64,000 nt of DNA from Halogranum rubrum (GCF_900114455.1 NZ_FOTC01000001.1:1-64000); one strand, 5' to 3'. Positions 26,489 to 35,933 are shown, counted from the stretch's first letter. The notes: a model not told the origin generated them from the letters alone. Made by a program: numbers and translations.

Positions 26489-27514
26489 ATGGTCTCGAAG
26501 CGTTTTTTCCTGAAGCGACTTCTGCTCCTCGTGCCGGTGCTGTTCGGCGTGGCGACGCTCGTGTTCGCCATCCTGCACCTCAGTCCGGGCGACCCGGCGA
26601 AGGTCATCGCCGGGCAACGAGCCACCGCAGAGCAAGTCGCCGCCGTCCGGACAGAACTCGGGTTGAACGACCCCATCTGGGTCCAGTACGGTCGATATCT
26701 CTTCGATATCGTGACGCTGAACCTCGGTGACTCGTACATCGTCCGCAAGGGCGTTCCCGTGCTCACCATCCTTCGAGCGCGACTCCCCGTCACGCTCGAA
26801 CTCGCGCTCTACGGACAGCTACTGGGCATTCTGTTCGGCATTCCACTGGGTGTACTGAGCGCGGTCAAGCAAGACACCATCACCGACCACCTGACGCGGG
26901 TGGGCGCACTGACGGGTATCAGCGTCCCCATCTACTGGAGCGGGCCGCTGCTCATCTTGCTGTTCGCACAGTTCCTCGGCCTGCTGCCCGCGAGCGGCCG
27001 TATCGCCTCCGCCTACGACGTCCCCGTCTACACGGGACTCATCACCCTCGACTCGCTCGTCTACGCGCTGTCGGGCGGCGGGTTCGGCGCGTTCCAATCC
27101 GCGATTTCGCACATGCTCCTGCCCGCGGCGGTCATCGGCGTCTACTCGATGGCGCTCATCTCCCGGATGATGCGCTCGTCGATGCTCGAAGTCGTCAGGC
27201 AAGACTACATGCGGACCGCCCGCGCGAAGGGCCAAGGCGCGAAGATAACGATTATGAAACACGGCTTTCGGAACGCGACGATCCCTGTCATCACCGTCAT
27301 CGGCATCCAGTTCGGGACGCTCCTCGGTGGGGCCGTCCTGACGGAGACGGTGTTCGGTATCGGCGGTATCGGGACGCTGCTCGTCAACGCCATCGAGGTG
27401 GGTGACTACCCGCTCGTACAGGGGACCGTGTTGGTCTTCGCGTTCCTGTTCACGCTGGTCAACCTCGGCGTTGACCTGACCTACTCGTATCTCGACCCGA
27501 GGATCGAACAATGA
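26489..27514 (+). CDS. dppB: ABC transporter permease (DppB type)
   Basis: The 341-residue membrane protein has the DppB N-terminal helix, the motif PGDPAKVIAG (about 33-42) and the coupling segment RQDYMRTARAKGQGA, the EAA-type loop that contacts the ATPase. About six transmembrane helices are seen. It sits 21 nt after the receptor gene and overlaps the next permease gene by 4 nt. Confidence 0.94.
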   Translation: MVSKRFFLKRLLLLVPVLFGVATLVFAILHLSPGDPAKVIAGQRATAEQVAAVRTELGLNDPIWVQYGRYLFDIVTLNLGDSYIVRKGVPVLTILRARLPVTLELALYGQLLGILFGIPLGVLSAVKQDTITDHLTRVGALTGISVPIYWSGPLLILLFAQFLGLLPASGRIASAYDVPVYTGLITLDSLVYALSGGGFGAFQSAISHMLLPAAVIGVYSMALISRMMRSSMLEVVRQDYMRTARAKGQGAKITIMKHGFRNATIPVITVIGIQFGTLLGGAVLTETVFGIGGIGTLLVNAIEVGDYPLVQGTVLVFAFLFTLVNLGVDLTYSYLDPRIEQ

Positions 27515-28452
27515 GCACGGAAACAAAGACCAAACAGGCCGCCGACGAGCGGGGGTTCCTCGCTCGCTTACAGGCGTCGCCGTTCCTCTCTGACCTGCTG
27601 TCGAACCGCCTCGCCGTCGGGGGTATCGTCATCATCCTCGCGATGGTCGCTATCGCCATCTACGCCCGTTTCGGCGCACTCATCGGCATCGCGCCGGACC
27701 TCCAGACGCTGAAGACGACGCAACTTGGCACGAACCCGAGTCTCGCGCCGCCGAGTGCCGCCCATCCGTTCGGGACGGACATTCAGGCGCGTGACATCTT
27801 CGGACGCGTCCTCTACGGGGCGTGGCTGGCGATGAAGTTCGGCACCGTCACGGTGGCCATCTCGACGACGCTCGGCGTCGGCCTAGGCATCGTCGCGGCG
27901 TACTACAGCGACATCACGGACAACATCATCATGCGGACGATGGACGTTCTGCTCGCCTTCCCGTCGCTTCTCTTGGCGCTCGCCCTGGTCGCTATCTTCC
28001 CGGACGAACTCGGCTTGTGGCGTGCGGTGACGGCACTGACGCTCGTCTACACGCCGCGGTTCGCCCGCGTCGTCCGTGGCGCGGCGCTGAAAGTGCTCGA
28101 AGACGAGTACATCGACGCCACCGTCGCCCTCGGCGCGAAGGACCCGCGCGTGCTCGTCCGGCACGTCCTGCCGAACTGCCTCGCGCCCATCACGGTCCAG
28201 TCGACGCTCAACTTCGGGCTTGCCATCCTGGACCTCGCGGCGCTCTCGTTTCTCGGCTTCGGTGCCGAGGCAGGGACGCCCTCGTGGGGACTCATCCTCT
28301 CGAACGGGGTGAAACAAGGCCTCCTGACGGGCGAGTGGTGGTGGTCGTTCTTCCCCGGTCTCTTGCTCGCCATCACCGTCCTCGGGTTCAACCTGCTCGG
28401 TGACGGGATGCGCGACGCACTCGACCCACGGATGCGGGACGCCGTCGAGTAG
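27511..28452 (+). CDS. dppC: ABC transporter permease (DppC type)
   Basis: The 313-residue membrane protein has a DppC layout: polar N-terminus, first helix near 33-50, the motif HPFGTDIQARDIFGRVLYGA, and the EAA loop DEYIDATVALGAKDPRVL. It ends with the usual LGDGMRDALDPR. It overlaps dppB by ATGA and is followed directly by the small membrane gene at 28453. Confidence 0.94.
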   Translation: MSTETKTKQAADERGFLARLQASPFLSDLLSNRLAVGGIVIILAMVAIAIYARFGALIGIAPDLQTLKTTQLGTNPSLAPPSAAHPFGTDIQARDIFGRVLYGAWLAMKFGTVTVAISTTLGVGLGIVAAYYSDITDNIIMRTMDVLLAFPSLLLALALVAIFPDELGLWRAVTALTLVYTPRFARVVRGAALKVLEDEYIDATVALGAKDPRVLVRHVLPNCLAPITVQSTLNFGLAILDLAALSFLGFGAEAGTPSWGLILSNGVKQGLLTGEWWWSFFPGLLLAITVLGFNLLGDGMRDALDPRMRDAVE

Positions 28453-28791
28453 ATGTTCGAGTCTCGCCTGCGCCTCGTCGGGTCGGCACTCGCCGTCGGC
28501 CTCGTCGTCGGCGCGGGCGGTCTCGTCTTTGCGATTCTCGCACTCGGGAGCGTCCGCGACGCCAGTGAGACGATGTTCGTCCTCGGTGCACTCGCGTTCG
28601 GTTTCGGTCTCCTCGGCTGGTCGGGGTCGATTCTCGCCGCCAACAGTGTCGAGGCGATGCAGGAACATCTCGACGCGGCGTCGGGGTGGACCGAGCAGAA
28701 CTCGCGGCGAGCGATGGCGAGGATTGGCAGTTTCGGCTTCGGTGTGATGGTCGGGTCGGCGGTGGCGACGGTTGCGCTCGGCGGAGTCTGA
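28453..28791 (+). CDS. small three-to-four-helix membrane protein (DUF7268-like)
   Basis: The 112-residue hydrophobic protein starts at the base after the dppC stop, so it is translated with the importer. Helices lie at about 8-30, 40-60 and 90-110. It resembles a haloarchaeal DUF family. No transport motif is seen; an accessory role in the importer is only suggested by position. Confidence 0.7.
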   Translation: MFESRLRLVGSALAVGLVVGAGGLVFAILALGSVRDASETMFVLGALAFGFGLLGWSGSILAANSVEAMQEHLDAASGWTEQNSRRAMARIGSFGFGVMVGSAVATVALGGV

Positions 28792-28913
28792 GTCACCCAC
28801 ATCTCTGCCAGCCGTCTTCTCTGTCGACGCCCCATTCTGTCGTGTTTTCATCAACTACTGGCGGCCGAGAGTCTCGTGATTATTCCCCTATATTTGGCGC
28901 AAAAAATCTACTT

Positions 28914-29252
28914 ATGGCTCGCTCGCGTTTCTTTTCGCGCATGGGATTCCTCAGTCAGATGCGGAGCGACCGGTCTAATCAGATGAACGAACTGGAACAA
29001 GAGATGACGTCCATGGGCGAACCAGAGCGGACCACGTCCGACATCGCGGTGCTCGCGGCCGGCGCATCAGTCCTCCTCTCGTGGTACGAGTTCTACTACC
29101 GAGGGCGGAAGACCCAGGGGCTCTTCATCGGTCTCTGGCCTCCGACCATCCTCGCGTTCGCGAGTTACCTGAAACAGCGGTCGATGGAGCGCAGCATAAA
29201 CAACTCGCTCGTCGGGATGTCGATGCGGGGACTGAAGAAGTTCCTCGAGTAG
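28914..29252 (+). CDS. conserved haloarchaeal membrane-associated hypothetical protein
   Basis: The 112-residue protein has a polar, basic-to-acidic N-terminus (1-40) and two hydrophobic segments (about 44-60 and 68-84), then a basic tail. TATA-like CTATATTTG (28889-28897) lies 17-25 nt before the ATG; an in-frame ATG at 28941 is an alternative start. Function not recognised. Confidence 0.6.
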   Translation: MARSRFFSRMGFLSQMRSDRSNQMNELEQEMTSMGEPERTTSDIAVLAAGASVLLSWYEFYYRGRKTQGLFIGLWPPTILAFASYLKQRSMERSINNSLVGMSMRGLKKFLE

Positions 29253-29286
29253 ACTACCCCTCGCGACGCGGGCATACTTTTTCCGG

Positions 29287-31170
29287 TCAATTACCCGTCT
29301 GTGCCGCCCACAGCGAGGCGTACTTCCCACCGGAGTCGAGCAGCACCTCGTGGTTCCCGCGTTCGATGACCCGGCCGTCTTCGAGGACGAGAATCTCGTC
29401 GGCGTCGACGACAGTGGAGAGGCGGTGCGCGATGACGAACGTGGTTCGGCCCTCGCTCAGTCGGTCCAGCGAGCGCTGGATGGCGCGCTCCGTCTCGGTG
29501 TCGACGGCGCTCGTCGCCTCGTCGAGGACGAGAATCGGCGGGTCCTGCAGGAAGACGCGGGCGAGGGCGATGCGCTGGCGCTGTCCACCGGAGAGTTTGA
29601 CGCCGCGTTCGCCGACGCGGGTGTCGTAGCCCTCGGGCATGCGCTCGATGAACTCGTCGGCCTCGGCGGCGCGGGCGGCCTCGCGGACGGCGTCGTCGCC
29701 CGCGTCGAACCGTCCATATCTTATGTTGTCGGCGATGGTGCCGTCGAAGAGGAAGGTGTCCTGTGAGACGTAACCGACGTTTCTCCGCAGACTGCCGAGC
29801 GTCAGTTCCCGAACGTCGTGGCCGTCGACGCGAATCGCCCCGTCCGTGACTTCGTACAGTCGTAAGAGGAGTTTCAGCGCCGTCGACTTGCCCGCGCCCG
29901 TCTCGCCGACGAGGGCGACTGTCTCACCGGGGGCGGCGTCGAACGACAGGTCGTGGATGACCGCCGTCCCGCCCGCCTGGTCGCCGCCGTCTGTCTGCGT
30001 TCGGTCGGCATAGGCGAAAGAGACGTCGTCGTAGGCCACGCGGCCGGTCGAAGTCGAGAGGTCGACGGCGTCGTCGCGTTCGGTGATGTGGACCGGAATG
30101 TCGGCCAAGCCGAAGACACGCTCGGCGGAGGCGCGGGCGCTCTGAATCTGGTCGACGATGTTCGAGACTTCGGCCAGCGGCGCGACGAACCGCTGGGTCA
30201 TGAAGATGAACGTGACGAACGTCCCCGCCGTGAGGCTCCCGGAGAACCCGGGCGGTGCGCCGACGAGGAGCCAGTAACCGCCGACGAGGAACGTCGCCGC
30301 GAAGGAGAGGCCGGCGAGCAGTTCCATCCCGGGGCGATAGAGGTAGCTCAGTTTGAGCACCTCCATCGTGGTTCGAAACAGGTCGTGGGAGGCGTCCGAG
30401 ACACGCTTCGCCTCGTACTGCTCGCTGTCGGTCGTCTTCGTCAGTTCGATACCGCCGATACCGTTCTCGACGCGGGTGTTGAACCGGGCGACGGCCGACT
30501 GTCGCTCCCGATACCGTGGTGCGATGACGCGCATGAACCACCACGTGAGCGCGACGATGGCGGGGACGGCGACGAGCGTGACGACGGCGAGTTGCCAGTT
30601 CAACGAGAAGAGGATGAACGAGATGCCGCCGACCATGACGACGAGGCGCAGCGAGTTCATCAGCGCGTTGTCGAGGAACGCTTCGAGGTTACTGGCGTCG
30701 TTGTTCAGAATCGCCATCACCTCGCCGGTCTGTTTGTCGTCGAAGAACGACATATCGAGCGCGAGCAGTTTCTCGAAACTGTCGGTGCGGACGGCGTGCA
30801 TCACCTCGTGGGCGAACAGGTTGGCCGACACGCCGTATATCCAGGTGAAGACGGCCGTCGTGAGAAACGACCCGACGATGAGCGCGAGCGAGAACCAGAA
30901 CTGTGCCTCGTCGCCAGCGGGAATCCACGCGTCAGGGACGAAGAGCAGTTGGTACGCCGTCTCCGACTCTCCGCGCGAGAAGACGGCGTCCAGCGCCGCC
31001 CCGAGGACGACCGGCGGCACGAGCGAGGCGGCTTGGGCGAGCAAGTTGGCGAGCAGACCGACCGTGAGCCACGTCCACCGTGGCGTTCCGTAGACCGAGA
31101 AGAGGCGGGCGAGCGGCCGTTCGACCTGGGCACGGTAGCGGTCGAAGGCGCTCTCCTCTGTGAGACTCAT
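29287..31170 (-). CDS. ABC transporter, fused permease and ATPase (exporter type)
   Basis: The 627-residue half-transporter has six N-terminal helices (ABC_membrane, about 30-340) and a C-terminal ATPase (about 375-620). Motifs are Walker A GETGAGKS, Q-loop YVSQDTFLFDG, signature LSGGQRQRIALARVF, Walker B ILVLDEATS and the H-loop IAHRLSTV. The family exports lipids, peptides or drugs as dimers. It lies 57 nt after pyrC on the same strand. The substrate is unknown. Confidence 0.94.
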   Translation of the reverse strand: MSLTEESAFDRYRAQVERPLARLFSVYGTPRWTWLTVGLLANLLAQAASLVPPVVLGAALDAVFSRGESETAYQLLFVPDAWIPAGDEAQFWFSLALIVGSFLTTAVFTWIYGVSANLFAHEVMHAVRTDSFEKLLALDMSFFDDKQTGEVMAILNNDASNLEAFLDNALMNSLRLVVMVGGISFILFSLNWQLAVVTLVAVPAIVALTWWFMRVIAPRYRERQSAVARFNTRVENGIGGIELTKTTDSEQYEAKRVSDASHDLFRTTMEVLKLSYLYRPGMELLAGLSFAATFLVGGYWLLVGAPPGFSGSLTAGTFVTFIFMTQRFVAPLAEVSNIVDQIQSARASAERVFGLADIPVHITERDDAVDLSTSTGRVAYDDVSFAYADRTQTDGGDQAGGTAVIHDLSFDAAPGETVALVGETGAGKSTALKLLLRLYEVTDGAIRVDGHDVRELTLGSLRRNVGYVSQDTFLFDGTIADNIRYGRFDAGDDAVREAARAAEADEFIERMPEGYDTRVGERGVKLSGGQRQRIALARVFLQDPPILVLDEATSAVDTETERAIQRSLDRLSEGRTTFVIAHRLSTVVDADEILVLEDGRVIERGNHEVLLDSGGKYASLWAAQTGN

Positions 31171-31227
31171 TGTCCGTCAGAGTCGGCACTGGCGTATCAA
31201 CCCACCCAGTTGCGGCAGTCGCGTCCG

Positions 31228-32538
31228 CTACTCGCGGACGTTCTCTCCCGCCGCGTCGCCGAACTGTTCCGTCTGCCGCTCCGCTTGCTCCGTCTCTTCC
31301 CCGCTTCGTTCGTAGACGACCGAGCCACGGACGAGCGTCAACTCGGGGAACACCCCGCGCCGACCCTCGAACGGCGTCCAACCGCAGTTCGAGTGGAGGT
31401 CCTCGCCGCGAATCTCTCTACTCGCCTCGGGGTCGACGAGCACCAAGTCGGCGTCGTTCCCGACGTCGACGCGGCCCTTCTGCGGCAGGTCGAATATCTC
31501 GGCGACGTTCGCCGCGGTGACGTCGCGGACGCGTTCGTAGGAGAGCGTCCCCGCTCGGGCAGTCTCGAGCAGGAGCGGCAGCATCGTCTCCACGCCGGGG
31601 ACGCCGCTCGGCGCGTCCCAGATGCTCGCGTCTTTCTCTTCGACCGTATGCGGTGCGTGGTCGGTAGCGACGATGTCGATGGTGCCGTCGAGGAGTCGTT
31701 CGAGCATGCCCGCGCGGCGTTCCTCGCTCCGCAGTGGCGGGTTCATCCGCCCCTTCGTCCCCAACTCGTCGTAGTCGTCACGGGAGAGAAAGAGGTGATG
31801 CGGCGTCACTTCGCAACTCGCGCCGGCGTCGTGGGCCAAGTCGGCACCTTCGGGCGTGGAGGTGTGAGCGATGTGAATCTGCGCGGTGGAGTCGCCGCCG
31901 ACTTCGAGGGCGCGTTCGACGGCGGCGGCCTCTGCTTCGGGCGCACGGTACGCGCTCCACGCGTCGTAGTCGTCGCCAGCGCGCTCCTTCGCCGAGTCGT
32001 CGAACAGCGTCGCGTCCTCGGCGTGGACGGTCACGACCACGTCCTCCTCTGCCGCGCGTTCGACGGCGTCGGCGAACAGGTCGGCCTCGATACCCATGTT
32101 GCCCGTCGAGTCGGCGAGAAAGACCTCACCGAGTGCGAAGACCGGTTTCGAGAACAGCGAGTCGGGGTCCCACTCGGCGGTGACGCCGCCGTTGATACCC
32201 CAGTCGACGAGCGACTCTCGCGCGTAGTCGGCCTTCTCGTCGAACGCCTCGCCCGACACCGTCGGTGGCGACGTGTTCGGTTGGTCGACGACGGTGGTGA
32301 CACCACCTGCGGCGGCGCTCTTCGAGCCACTCGCCCACGTCTCCTTGTGTTCGTAGCCCGGTTGCCGGAAGTGGACGTGCGCGTCGATTGCGCCGGGGAG
32401 GAGCAGTTTGTCGGTGGCGTCGACGACTCGCTCGTCGGCTTCGGGCGAGAGGTCGGTGTCTATCTCTGCGATTCGTTCGTCTTCGATTCGGACGTCCCGA
32501 GTCCGGTCGTCGGCGAGTGTCGCGTTCCGAAAGAGCAT
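31228..32538 (-). CDS. pyrC: dihydroorotase
   Basis: The 436-residue amidohydrolase has the metal motif DAHVHFRQPGYEHKE near residue 53, DQPNTSPPTV, HAEDATLF, HIAHTST and the late VATDHAPHTVEEK with the catalytic Asp. The YEHKE and PHTVEEK motifs are typical of dihydroorotase, which closes carbamoyl-aspartate to dihydroorotate in pyrimidine synthesis. No other pyr genes are adjacent. Confidence 0.93.
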   Translation of the reverse strand: MLFRNATLADDRTRDVRIEDERIAEIDTDLSPEADERVVDATDKLLLPGAIDAHVHFRQPGYEHKETWASGSKSAAAGGVTTVVDQPNTSPPTVSGEAFDEKADYARESLVDWGINGGVTAEWDPDSLFSKPVFALGEVFLADSTGNMGIEADLFADAVERAAEEDVVVTVHAEDATLFDDSAKERAGDDYDAWSAYRAPEAEAAAVERALEVGGDSTAQIHIAHTSTPEGADLAHDAGASCEVTPHHLFLSRDDYDELGTKGRMNPPLRSEERRAGMLERLLDGTIDIVATDHAPHTVEEKDASIWDAPSGVPGVETMLPLLLETARAGTLSYERVRDVTAANVAEIFDLPQKGRVDVGNDADLVLVDPEASREIRGEDLHSNCGWTPFEGRRGVFPELTLVRGSVVYERSGEETEQAERQTEQFGDAAGENVRE

Positions 32539-32880
32539 ACTGACTGTGTTCGCTTACGGGTGCTAAAGGTCGTGGCTTCGGGTGAATAGTGTTCAGTTGA
32601 GGGGCCGGTCGGTCGATTCTGTCGCTGGTTCGACTGTTCGCGTTGTTGTTCGTTCTGGGGTGGTTTCGGCACGGGTTACTCACGACTTCCGAAACACACC
32701 GAGAGACAGCGGACCGCACCGCCCACGTCCTCCCCAACCGACTCGCTCGTTCGCACGCTCACTCGCTCATCCCTCGCAAGAGCTCGCTCTTGCTGCCCTT
32801 CACTCGCTCCGCTCGCGAAGACCTCGCACGCAACAGGCGATTCACGGAGGAATCGCCAGCGCGCTCCAATCGAACAAAAA
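32539..32880. other. 342-nt intergenic region with two hairpins
   Basis: No convincing gene is seen. A perfect 8-bp hairpin GGCGATTC/GAATCGCC (32836-32843, 32850-32857) and, on the minus strand, a run of five T immediately after the lipoate-ligase-like stop codon (32876-32880) probably end that minus-strand transcript. A second hairpin GCAAGAG/CTCTTGC lies near 32777-32794. Confidence 0.5.
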
Positions 32881-33573
32881 TCAGTCGTCGACGTGTTCGA
32901 TGTTCATCTCACGCTCGCCGACGAACGCGTGTTCGACGGCGCGGGCGACGGTTTCGGGGTCGTCGGGGCCACCGGCGTCGGCGACAGTGCCCACAGATTC
33001 GGGGTCGAACGGGACATCGAGGGCAGCGTAGACCGGTTCGAGCACGTCGACGAGTTCGTCGCGCTCGGCGACGAGGACGCATCCGGAGACGAGCGCCGAC
33101 CCGCGAGTCACCCGCTGGGCGATGCCCGAAATCTTCCCACCGCTCTGTACGGAGTGCGCGCCCGGACAGAACGAGTGGTCGGGTTCGCCGCGTCGGGCGA
33201 CGACGCCGACGTCGCGGAGCGCCCGCAGAATCGTCTGTGTCGCTTCCTCGTACCGGCGGTCGAGTCCCTGCCGCATGTCGTCGACGGGGACGGCGGTAGC
33301 GAACGCGAGTGTCGTCTCGCCAGTGTAGGCGACCGCTCGACCACCGACGCTTCGCTCGATGGCGAGATAGCCTCGGTCTTCGGCGGCCGCCGTCGCCACG
33401 TCGTAGTCCTCGGCGTGACCGTCCCGGCGACCGAAGGCGACCTGCCGGTGGGGCGTCCAGACGCGAATCGCCGGAACGCCGCCGTCGGCCGTCTCGGCGA
33501 GCATCTCGGCCGTCATCTGTCGGTCGGCCGCTGGCCCCGATGCACGGCCGCGAATGACCCGCATAGTGGACAT
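32881..33573 (-). CDS. biotin/lipoate A/B protein ligase family protein
   Basis: The 230-residue protein has the lipoate ligase fold signals WTPHRQVAFGRRD (about 39-51), ERSVGGRAVAYTGE with the RxxGG motif, and a lysine in SGGKISGIAQRV near 148, the usual catalytic position. It should attach lipoate or octanoate to carrier domains; in haloarchaea partners may include glycine cleavage H protein or 2-oxoacid dehydrogenases. TTTAGATAC on the minus strand about 25 nt upstream supports the ATG at 33573 over the one at 33564. Confidence 0.85.
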   Translation of the reverse strand: MSTMRVIRGRASGPAADRQMTAEMLAETADGGVPAIRVWTPHRQVAFGRRDGHAEDYDVATAAAEDRGYLAIERSVGGRAVAYTGETTLAFATAVPVDDMRQGLDRRYEEATQTILRALRDVGVVARRGEPDHSFCPGAHSVQSGGKISGIAQRVTRGSALVSGCVLVAERDELVDVLEPVYAALDVPFDPESVGTVADAGGPDDPETVARAVEHAFVGEREMNIEHVDD

Positions 33574-33625
33574 AGTGGAGTGAGGAACCCGACGTATCTA
33601 AACACTCGCGTCGCTTCGTCCACGC

Positions 33626-34468
33626 ATGGCGGTCACGCTCTCGGAAGACGTTCTCCGACGCTACCGACGCTTCTCGCTGTACAACTCGCCGTACCCCGCC
33701 CACGACCACGGCTGTGCAATCGACCTCTACCCCGAGACGAACGACGGCCTCTCGCCAGTCGCCGGCGAAGTCGTCGCGACGAAGACGGTTCGCTGTCCCG
33801 ACCAACCGTACGCCGTCGACCACGACCACCTCATCGTGATAGACTGTGACGAGTACGTCGCTCGCATCCTCCACGTCGACCCGACGGTCGAACCGGGCGA
33901 TATCGTCACCGTCGGCGACTCACTCGGCGAGATGGTCCGCTCGGGGTTCTTCGGGCAGTGGGTCGACAACCACGTCCACCTCGGCTTTCGCGAGCAGGGG
34001 CAGAACTACCTCCGCGCTGGCGGGTCGCTCCCCGTCGACGTGGCCGTGGCCGTCGAACCGCTGGACTGGGACGGGTCGGGCGAAGTCGTCGCCGTCGGCG
34101 AGACGTACGCCGTCCTCGACGCGCCCACACACCCTGCACCCGGCGAGTGCTTCGCGGGCATCGCCGCCGACTCGGGGGCCGTCCTCGACGGCGGCCTCAC
34201 CCACTACACGGGCGGCGGAATCCTGACACCGACACAGGGGCCGGTCTCTTTCCTCGGGACGCCGGTCGGCGTCGCGGACGGACGCGACGTGACGTGGAAC
34301 GACGTCGAACTCCGCGCGAACGGACAGCGCATCGTCGGTCTCTCGCTTTTCGCCGCCCAAGACGCCGCGTTCGGCGCGAAACTCGTCGCCTTCGACCACG
34401 AGTTCACCGTCGGCGACGACGTCGAACTGACGGTACGGCCGACTGACGACCCGATTCGACTCGGATAG
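33626..34468 (+). CDS. M23-like (LytM fold) protein
   Basis: The 280-residue acidic protein has the order of an M23 metallopeptidase domain in its first 125 residues: HDHGCAID (His28, Asp33), SPVAGEVVA, a HLIVID strand, ILHVDP (His83), PGDIVTVGDSLGEM and the final HxH in NHVHLGF (His116, His118). These are the zinc and catalytic positions of LytM-type enzymes. No signal peptide is present. The second half is a beta-rich domain of unknown kind. Peptidoglycan is absent from haloarchaea, so any substrate differs. The promoter overlaps that of the divergent ligase gene. Confidence 0.7.
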   Translation: MAVTLSEDVLRRYRRFSLYNSPYPAHDHGCAIDLYPETNDGLSPVAGEVVATKTVRCPDQPYAVDHDHLIVIDCDEYVARILHVDPTVEPGDIVTVGDSLGEMVRSGFFGQWVDNHVHLGFREQGQNYLRAGGSLPVDVAVAVEPLDWDGSGEVVAVGETYAVLDAPTHPAPGECFAGIAADSGAVLDGGLTHYTGGGILTPTQGPVSFLGTPVGVADGRDVTWNDVELRANGQRIVGLSLFAAQDAAFGAKLVAFDHEFTVGDDVELTVRPTDDPIRLG

Positions 34469-34498
34469 ATTCGGCAAAGTCGACTCGACTCGACTCGG

Positions 34499-34978
34499 CT
34501 AGCCGTACTGCTCGCGGTGTCGCTCTTTCGCCCGTTGGTACGTCTCGTCGCCTTCGACTCTCTTCCACCAGACGTCGTACACTAACGCCGCCTCCCGCTT
34601 GTCGTGGTCGGCCCAGTGTTTGGGTTCGCGCTCTTCACCGTCCTCGTACTTCTGTCCACCCGGATACCGAGCGTACCGCATCGCTCGCGTGTACCCCATC
34701 TGGAGGTACTTCCGCGCCATGTCCATCCCGACGAACTCGCCGTTCTCGCGGTACTCGCGGAACTTCTCGTAGATGGCTTCCCCGCCTTCGTCGGCCGTTC
34801 TTCGGTCGGCGTAGCCCCACGACGGGAGCAGTTCGCTCTTGTACGGTTCGACTTTGAACACGCCCTCTTCGCCGCGGCCGACGCGGTACGCTTCGGGGTG
34901 TTCGCGGAAGTCCGTCTCGTACTCTGGTCCGTCCTCACCATTGTCGCTCTCGCCGCCCTCTCCGTTCTCATCGCTCAC
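34499..34978 (-). CDS. DUF4385 family protein
   Basis: The 159-residue very acidic protein matches DUF4385: YETDFREHPEAYRVGRGEEGVF, then PYKSELLPSWGYADR, FVGMDMARKYLQMGYTRAMRYAR and the C-terminal VYDVWWKRVEGDETYQRAKE. The family is widespread in bacteria and archaea without assigned function. No membrane segment is present. Confidence 0.87.
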   Translation of the reverse strand: MSDENGEGGESDNGEDGPEYETDFREHPEAYRVGRGEEGVFKVEPYKSELLPSWGYADRRTADEGGEAIYEKFREYRENGEFVGMDMARKYLQMGYTRAMRYARYPGGQKYEDGEEREPKHWADHDKREAALVYDVWWKRVEGDETYQRAKERHREQYG

Positions 34979-35037
34979 GAAAAATCACTGGTCGCTGTTC
35001 GTCCGTCGGTCACCTCGGTCTGTCGGCCGACCGTCGG

Positions 35038-35325
35038 TCAGATGTCGTCGACGATAGCGCCGAACTGGTCGACGGGGATAATCTCCATCGTCTGCGTGTC
35101 GAGGCCGTAGCGCTCGACGGAGAGCGCGATTTGGAGCGCCGACTCGTGGTCCTCGGCCTCGAACAGCACGAGGAAGTCGTGTTCGCCGAGCATCGCGTAT
35201 GCGTCTCGCAGTTCGCCGCCGCACTCCTCTATGTCTTGACTGATGTCGCCCCACACCGATGCGAACTCTTGGACGTTCTGGACGTTGGTACCGGTGACGT
35301 CGACGAGCGCGCTGTACGTTCCCAT
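35038..35325 (-). CDS. GYD domain protein
   Basis: The 95-residue protein has the ferredoxin-like GYD layout: TYSALVDVTG strand, a helix, then ELRDAYAMLGEHDFLVLFEAEDHESALQ where GEHDFL replaces the usual GxYD. Such small dimeric proteins occur widely with unknown biochemical role. The ATG at 35325 was preferred over that at 35334 because MGTYSALV is the family-like start. Confidence 0.75.
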   Translation of the reverse strand: MGTYSALVDVTGTNVQNVQEFASVWGDISQDIEECGGELRDAYAMLGEHDFLVLFEAEDHESALQIALSVERYGLDTQTMEIIPVDQFGAIVDDI

Positions 35326-35421
35326 GAAACACACTTCTCACATAGACCGACTATCGTTTCTGGCCGATTCGTCTAAAGAGTCTGTGTGACGCCGTGTCGA
35401 CTGACCGACGAGTACAAACCG

Positions 35422-35925
35422 ATGCTCCGTGCACTCTTCGATATGGCCGACGATTCCTCCGGAGACTCGGAGTTTCCCGCAGACGCCGCCCAGTGGGTCC
35501 AAGAGTACATCGAGGACCGCCACGACTTTCTGGCGTGGCTCAACACCTCCGTCGACGACATCGAGTACGGTCGCGTCGTGATGTCCGTCCCCTTCGACGA
35601 GAAACTGACGAACAAGCCCCCATCGGGTGACGTCGAACCGTCGACACCGCAGATGCACGGCGGTGTCGCCGCGACGCTCATCGACACGGCCGGCGGCGTC
35701 GCCCAGCGGACGACGTTCGACGACCCCTTCTCGGGCGGCGTGGCGACGGTCAACCTCAACGTGAACTATCTCCGGCGCGCGTCCGGTAATCTGACCGCGA
35801 CGGCCGACGTCGTCCGCGCCGGTGGCTCTATCGGCGTCAGCACCATCACCGTCGAGAGTCCGACACCCGACGGCGACACCGAAGCCGTCGCCACGGGGCA
35901 GGCGGCCTACCGTCTCTTTCGGTAG
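35422..35925 (+). CDS. PaaI family hotdog thioesterase
   Basis: The 167-residue protein has the hotdog thioesterase core: MHGGVAATLIDTAGGVA (HGG motif and catalytic Asp), ATVNLNVNYLRRA and SIGVSTITVES. It would hydrolyse acyl-CoA or phenylacetyl-CoA-like thioesters. The start is uncertain: ATG 35422 and ATG 35443 are both possible, and a TATA-like TCTAAAGAG lies at 35372-35380. Confidence 0.85.
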   Translation: MLRALFDMADDSSGDSEFPADAAQWVQEYIEDRHDFLAWLNTSVDDIEYGRVVMSVPFDEKLTNKPPSGDVEPSTPQMHGGVAATLIDTAGGVAQRTTFDDPFSGGVATVNLNVNYLRRASGNLTATADVVRAGGSIGVSTITVESPTPDGDTEAVATGQAAYRLFR

Positions 35926-35933
35926 CCAGTCGA

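Noticed and set aside
29953-32589. 878-codon plus-strand open frame across the ABC exporter and pyrC
   Set aside because: Both minus-strand genes have full motif sets, and the plus frame spans two unrelated genes and the gap between them.
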